A program made the translations under genes and the position numbers. A DNA stretch of 34,916 bases, taken from Gemmatimonadota bacterium (GTDB lineage: Bacteria > Gemmatimonadota > Gemmatimonadetes > Gemmatimonadales > Gemmatimonadaceae). Of this stretch, positions 33,601 through 34,916 are shown piece by piece (within the stretch, counting starts at the first letter, position 1; each line of letters starts with the position of its first letter). The notes below the pieces were generated by a model that ran no database searches, had not been told where the DNA came from, and was given only the letters and a program-made list of their open reading frames with translations. The stretch spans positions 1 to 34,916 of the forward strand of contig NSHR01000036.1 in NCBI GenBank assembly GCA_002737115.1. The letters are read 5' to 3'.

Positions 33601-34916
33601 CGGCACACCGGAGTCGTGCCTCCCGCTGGTGCAGCGGCTCGAAGCGATCGGTGTCAACGAGATCGCCTGCTTGCTCGACTTCGGTCCGGCGGCGGCGCGC
33701 GTGCTGGAGTCGTTGGAGCACCTCGACGCGCTGCGACAGCTGTCGGCGAACCACTCACCGGCGGCCTTGTGCTATACGCGCCAATGGGAGCCGGCGACAA
33801 GCGGCCGCGCCGCTCTTAGGACGCGGTTCCGGGTGCTGTCGCACGAGAAGAATGACGGGCTGGCCACGGCGGTGCGAGCGGCACTCCTGGCGCGCGGACT
33901 CACCTGCACCGACGAGGCCGACGCGATCGTCATCGACCTGCGCGGGGCGGCGCACGACGTCGAGCGCGACGTGCCAGCGATCGCACACCGGCGCACCGTC
34001 GAGGTGATCGCCACGGCTCAGGAGACGGCCTCGCCGCTGGTGCTGGTCACGCAGGGTGCGATCGCGATCCTGGCGCAGGATCTGCTGTCACCATCCGCCG
34101 CGACGATCTGGGGGGTCGGACGTGCGCTGCAAGTCGAGTACCCCGGACGTCTGGGCATGCTGCTCGATCTGGATCCGGCGATGAGCGTCTCGGCGCAAGC
34201 GGAATCACTGGTGCGTGTGCTGCTGGCTCCGCCCGACGAGGACATGGTCGCGATCCGCGGTCAGGGCACACTCGTGCCTCGGCTCACACGGACCGCGGCG
34301 CCCACCGGGCGCGCCCTCGACGTGATCGGATCCGGATGCACAGTGATCACCGGTGGCACCGGCGGGCTGGGACTCGCCTTCGCGCATCGCCTCCTCGATG
34401 AGGGCGTACGCGATATCGCACTGATCGGACGTCGACCAATGGCGGATGCGGATTTCACCGCAGTGGCGGCGCGTGCGCAGGCACTGCACGCCACCGTCAC
34501 GGTCCATGCCATCAATGTGGTGGATGGAGTTGCCTTGCACGCGCTGTTCGAAACATGGGCGGCGACGACGCGCACCGTCACGGCCATCTATCATCTGGCG
34601 GGTGTGCTCGACGATGCGGCCTTGCTGGCGCAGGATCCCGATCGGATCGCGCGTGTGCTCGCGCCGAAAGTGGACGGGGCCTGGCATCTGCGGCGACTCG
34701 CAGAAACGTACGGCGTGAAGCTGCTGGTATTCTTTTCGTCCATCTCATCGCTTCTGCCGGCGCCGGGACAAGCCAGCTACGCAGCCGCGAACGCTTTTCT
34801 GGACGGTCTCGCCATGGAGGCCCGCGCGGCCGGTATCGACGCCCACAGCATCAACTGGGGACCCTGGGCGGGGACAGGACACGCCGCCACGGCCTACGGA
34901 CGCGCGGCTCATGCCC
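28985..34916 (+). CDS. Hybrid lipo-polyketide synthase FAAL-ACP-KS-LLM-KR (runs off the window)
   Basis: The open frame starts with a GTG overlapping the previous stop and stays open to the last base. My manual translation found no in-frame stop over 1977 codons, so the 3' end is missing. Domain order by residue is: fatty-acyl-AMP ligase about 1-555; acyl carrier about 570-645 (Ser608); ketosynthase 664-1068 with Cys819, His954, His992; a collapsed linker 1083-1211 with no acyltransferase; luciferase-like flavin monooxygenase from about 1242 to 1590; then ketoreductase from about 1600 to beyond the edge with Lys1895, Ser1919, Tyr1932, Asn1936. The likely product is a fatty-acid-primed, extended and oxidised acyl chain attached to the enzyme. 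The acyltransferase must come from elsewhere. Later modules, which could be peptide-type, are out of view. Confidence 0.9.
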   Translation, partial: MSHPPEPKSLVDALLRHVRNTPEKRCMTFLDNGEEESDWCTYAELDRDARAVAANITRYAATGERVLLLFPPGIDFIRAFVGCLYAGVVAVPAYPPRRNRGAERITRIIADADATCVLTTSGAGATLPSFESRGRALPVLHVAAAPSVADAFVPSPLTGSDLAFLQYTSGSTGAPKGVMVSHGNLLHNLETIRQSLSMSDASVFVGWLPAFHDMGLIGQLLSSLYNGATCVFMAPAAFLQRPVRWLRAMSTYRGTISGAPNSAYELCVTTTTAEERATLDLSAWTFAYNGAEPVRVGTIRRFTDAFAVSQLRAEQIQPCYGMAEAVLLVSVQGAGRAPAFTMHQGRELVGCGHAWHRAQVRIVDPETRHVCADTTEGEIWVSGASIAQGYWNNPAATADVFGARLCDDDGATYYRTGDLGFWADGHLFITGRRKDLIIIRGRNLYPQDVETSAAAAYADLLADHCIAFGIDIDAEEQLVVVVELPRALIRGDHDAIMRAVRDMVVHEHEIAPAAIVLVRTATLPRTSSGKVQRQQCRQEFVSGSLVALAQWTKPTFVVAASDGGSPTRDGPSREAISEWLVTRLSQHTGRAPASIDRRASFSQFALDSMQTVGLTGELQAWIGRDVPATVAYDYPTIDAIAAYLTDTPTAPAMGHAPADGIVDDPIAIVGLACRVPGADTPEAFWALLRDGRDAITMPPPSRDANLGDGGYLTDVARFDAACFGISPHEAGLMDPQQRLLCEVAWEALERAGITPSSLAGSRTGVFVGVSAGDYLRLATAAGGTAEPHGATGNAPSIAANRLSYLFDLRGPSWSVDTACSSSLVAVHQGCESLRSRTSDLALVGGVNLVLTPDLTTAFTRAGMLSPQRRCRTFDAAADGYVRGEGALVFILKRHSDAQRDGDTVWALLRGSAVNQDGRTHGLTAPNGPSQSAVIREAQAQAGVTSADVQLIEAHGTGTALGDPIEVQALRAVFETDRDSPCYLSATKANIGHLEAAAGIAGLCKVVLAMRHGVIPPQVHFAALNPRMDLGSTFRIATASQPWPAAARRLAGVSAFGFGGTNAHIVVEGVAVAAMPTGGDAGVLPLSARTPAALRALMTHVVEWLDRYPGVSLAPLARAWSATRDPWLHRIAVAATSTTDAAALLRGAIATRTIDETSPTVFGDVTLLTKAEQTAVQRFVHGEVVDWGALYPEAGRVPDAPTYPFEPVPHWLPAATAPAARHTPAADSSSTGVVTAPAPAGALRFGVMFFAASAATVSGDGYRLLLDVARYVDTHGFSSIWLPERHFTTLGGAYPAPAVLHAALAMCTQHVRLQAGSVVAPLHHPVRIVEDWSIVDTLSNGRAGMSLAAGWHPDDFTLAPEHYAERQAHLYKTLDVVRALWRGEPFVGPNGLGQEVAVRSLPRPVQTECPIWITAAAKPESFERAGTAGANLLTHLLDQDVDALASKIVRYRAARAAAGFDPSSGQVTVMIHTFVGADERAIREEARAPFCSYISENIGLLTGLAQSRGQPVDLAALAPDDKAEFIDFLYERFATSRGLIGTPESCLPLVQRLEAIGVNEIACLLDFGPAAARVLESLEHLDALRQLSANHSPAALCYTRQWEPATSGRAALRTRFRVLSHEKNDGLATAVRAALLARGLTCTDEADAIVIDLRGAAHDVERDVPAIAHRRTVEVIATAQETASPLVLVTQGAIAILAQDLLSPSAATIWGVGRALQVEYPGRLGMLLDLDPAMSVSAQAESLVRVLLAPPDEDMVAIRGQGTLVPRLTRTAAPTGRALDVIGSGCTVITGGTGGLGLAFAHRLLDEGVRDIALIGRRPMADADFTAVAARAQALHATVTVHAINVVDGVALHALFETWAATTRTVTAIYHLAGVLDDAALLAQDPDRIARVLAPKVDGAWHLRRLAETYGVKLLVFFSSISSLLPAPGQASYAAANAFLDGLAMEARAAGIDAHSINWGPWAGTGHAATAYGRAAHA
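30690..30925 (+). other. Domain: acyl carrier protein
   Basis: A four-helix carrier domain with the attachment serine in FSQFALDSMQTVGLTG (Ser608, codon 30806-30808) and a C-terminal YDYPTIDAIAAYL. It should be modified by the phosphopantetheinyl transferase at 26579. Confidence 0.88.
30974..32188 (+). other. Domain: beta-ketoacyl synthase
   Basis: A complete type I ketosynthase from PIAIVGLACRVPGA to FGFGGTNAHIVVEG. The triad is intact: Cys in DTACSSSLVAVH (Cys819), His in EAHGTGTALGDPIE (His954) and His in KANIGHLEAAAGIAG (His992). It should condense the loaded acyl chain with an extender unit. Confidence 0.93.
32231..32620 (+). other. Collapsed acyltransferase position (KS-AT linker joined to post-AT linker)
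   Basis: LPLSARTPAALRAL is the normal opening of a KS-to-AT linker, and FVHGEVVDWGALY followed by TYPFEPVPHWL is the normal post-AT linker. They lie only about 130 residues apart. No GHSxG acyltransferase motif occurs anywhere in the translated frame. The roughly 300-residue catalytic core is absent. Confidence 0.75.
32708..33755 (+). other. Domain: luciferase-like flavin monooxygenase (LLM)
   Basis: Bacterial-luciferase-like TIM-barrel oxygenase of the type embedded in natural-product synthases (MupA/Atu3671-like). Motifs are LRFGVMFFAAS at the start, HGFSSIWLPERHF, RLQAGSVVAPLHHPVRIVED, SLAAGWHPDDF and the C-terminal CLLDFG. It would use reduced FMN and oxygen. The position oxidised on the chain is unknown. 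Confidence 0.88.
33765..34916 (+). other. Domain: ketoreductase (split type, truncated by window end)
   Basis: A structural sub-domain (Tyr-Thr-Arg-Gln-Trp start, LVLVTQGAIA, WGVGRALQVEYPGRLG, VPRLTR) precedes the catalytic part with TGGTGGLG (NADPH), HLAGVLDDAAL, KVDGAWHL (Lys1895), FFSSISSLLPAPG (Ser1919), and ASYAAANAF (Tyr1932, Asn1936). The LDD motif suggests a B-type ketoreductase, hence a D-hydroxyl product (inference from family knowledge). No dehydratase was seen before it. Confidence 0.9.

Overview
The window is high-GC DNA from a Gram-negative type bacterium. It encodes lipoproteins, a likely outer-membrane protein and a membrane-fusion adaptor, so two membranes are expected. The lineage cannot be proved from sequence reading alone. 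The mix of Ig-like-domain metallopeptidase lipoproteins, the style of the ECF sigma/anti-sigma pair (anti-sigma starting MDCKRFRKQ) and the housekeeping gene content resemble Gemmatimonadota, and that is my best guess. No CRISPR array, insertion sequence or phage gene was seen, and no gene-free stretch exceeds 300 bases. The longest gaps are 13892-14155, 4046-4291 and 20740-20966.

Layout. 1-4060 (mostly minus strand): tRNA-Phe, then a tight run of cystathionine beta-synthase-like enzyme, D-Ala-D-Ala ligase, rhomboid protease and QueF. 4292-6736 (plus): a large Ig-domain zinc-peptidase lipoprotein. 6777-13891 (minus): an ECF sigma factor, its zinc-finger anti-sigma factor, DNA polymerase III delta (holA), a SPOR-domain protein, mutS and a glutaminyl cyclase lipoprotein; several of these overlap by a few bases. 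14156-18071 (minus): a peptidase M16 pair (active plus inactive subunit), a SET-domain lysine methyltransferase with a histone-H1-like tail, and an ADP-ribose-type NUDIX hydrolase, all overlapping or nearly so. 18167-20014 (plus): a second Ig-domain metallopeptidase lipoprotein, of leishmanolysin type. 20050-22975: a DUF218 protein, a CPA2-type cation/proton antiporter and a DUF4239 membrane protein.

From about 23000 to the right edge the content changes to what looks like the left part of a specialised-metabolite gene cluster. It holds a membrane-fusion adaptor, an EctB-like diaminobutyrate aminotransferase, a DUF481 outer-membrane-type protein, an Sfp-type phosphopantetheinyl transferase, a DUF697 membrane protein, a P-loop kinase-like protein and a very long open frame that starts at 28985 and leaves the window still open. 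I translated this frame by hand. It gives at least 1977 residues in the order fatty-acyl-AMP ligase, acyl carrier protein, ketosynthase, a collapsed linker where an acyltransferase would be, a luciferase-like flavin monooxygenase, and a ketoreductase. No stop was found.

How they may work together (inference): the phosphopantetheinyl transferase would activate the carrier domain. The ligase would load a fatty acid onto it. The ketosynthase would extend the chain using a malonyl unit delivered by an acyltransferase encoded elsewhere. The ketoreductase would leave a hydroxyl and the flavin domain would oxidise the chain. The aminotransferase could supply 2,4-diaminobutyrate for a later peptide part, and the adaptor could serve export. 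This points to a lipo-polyketide or lipopeptide of unknown structure.
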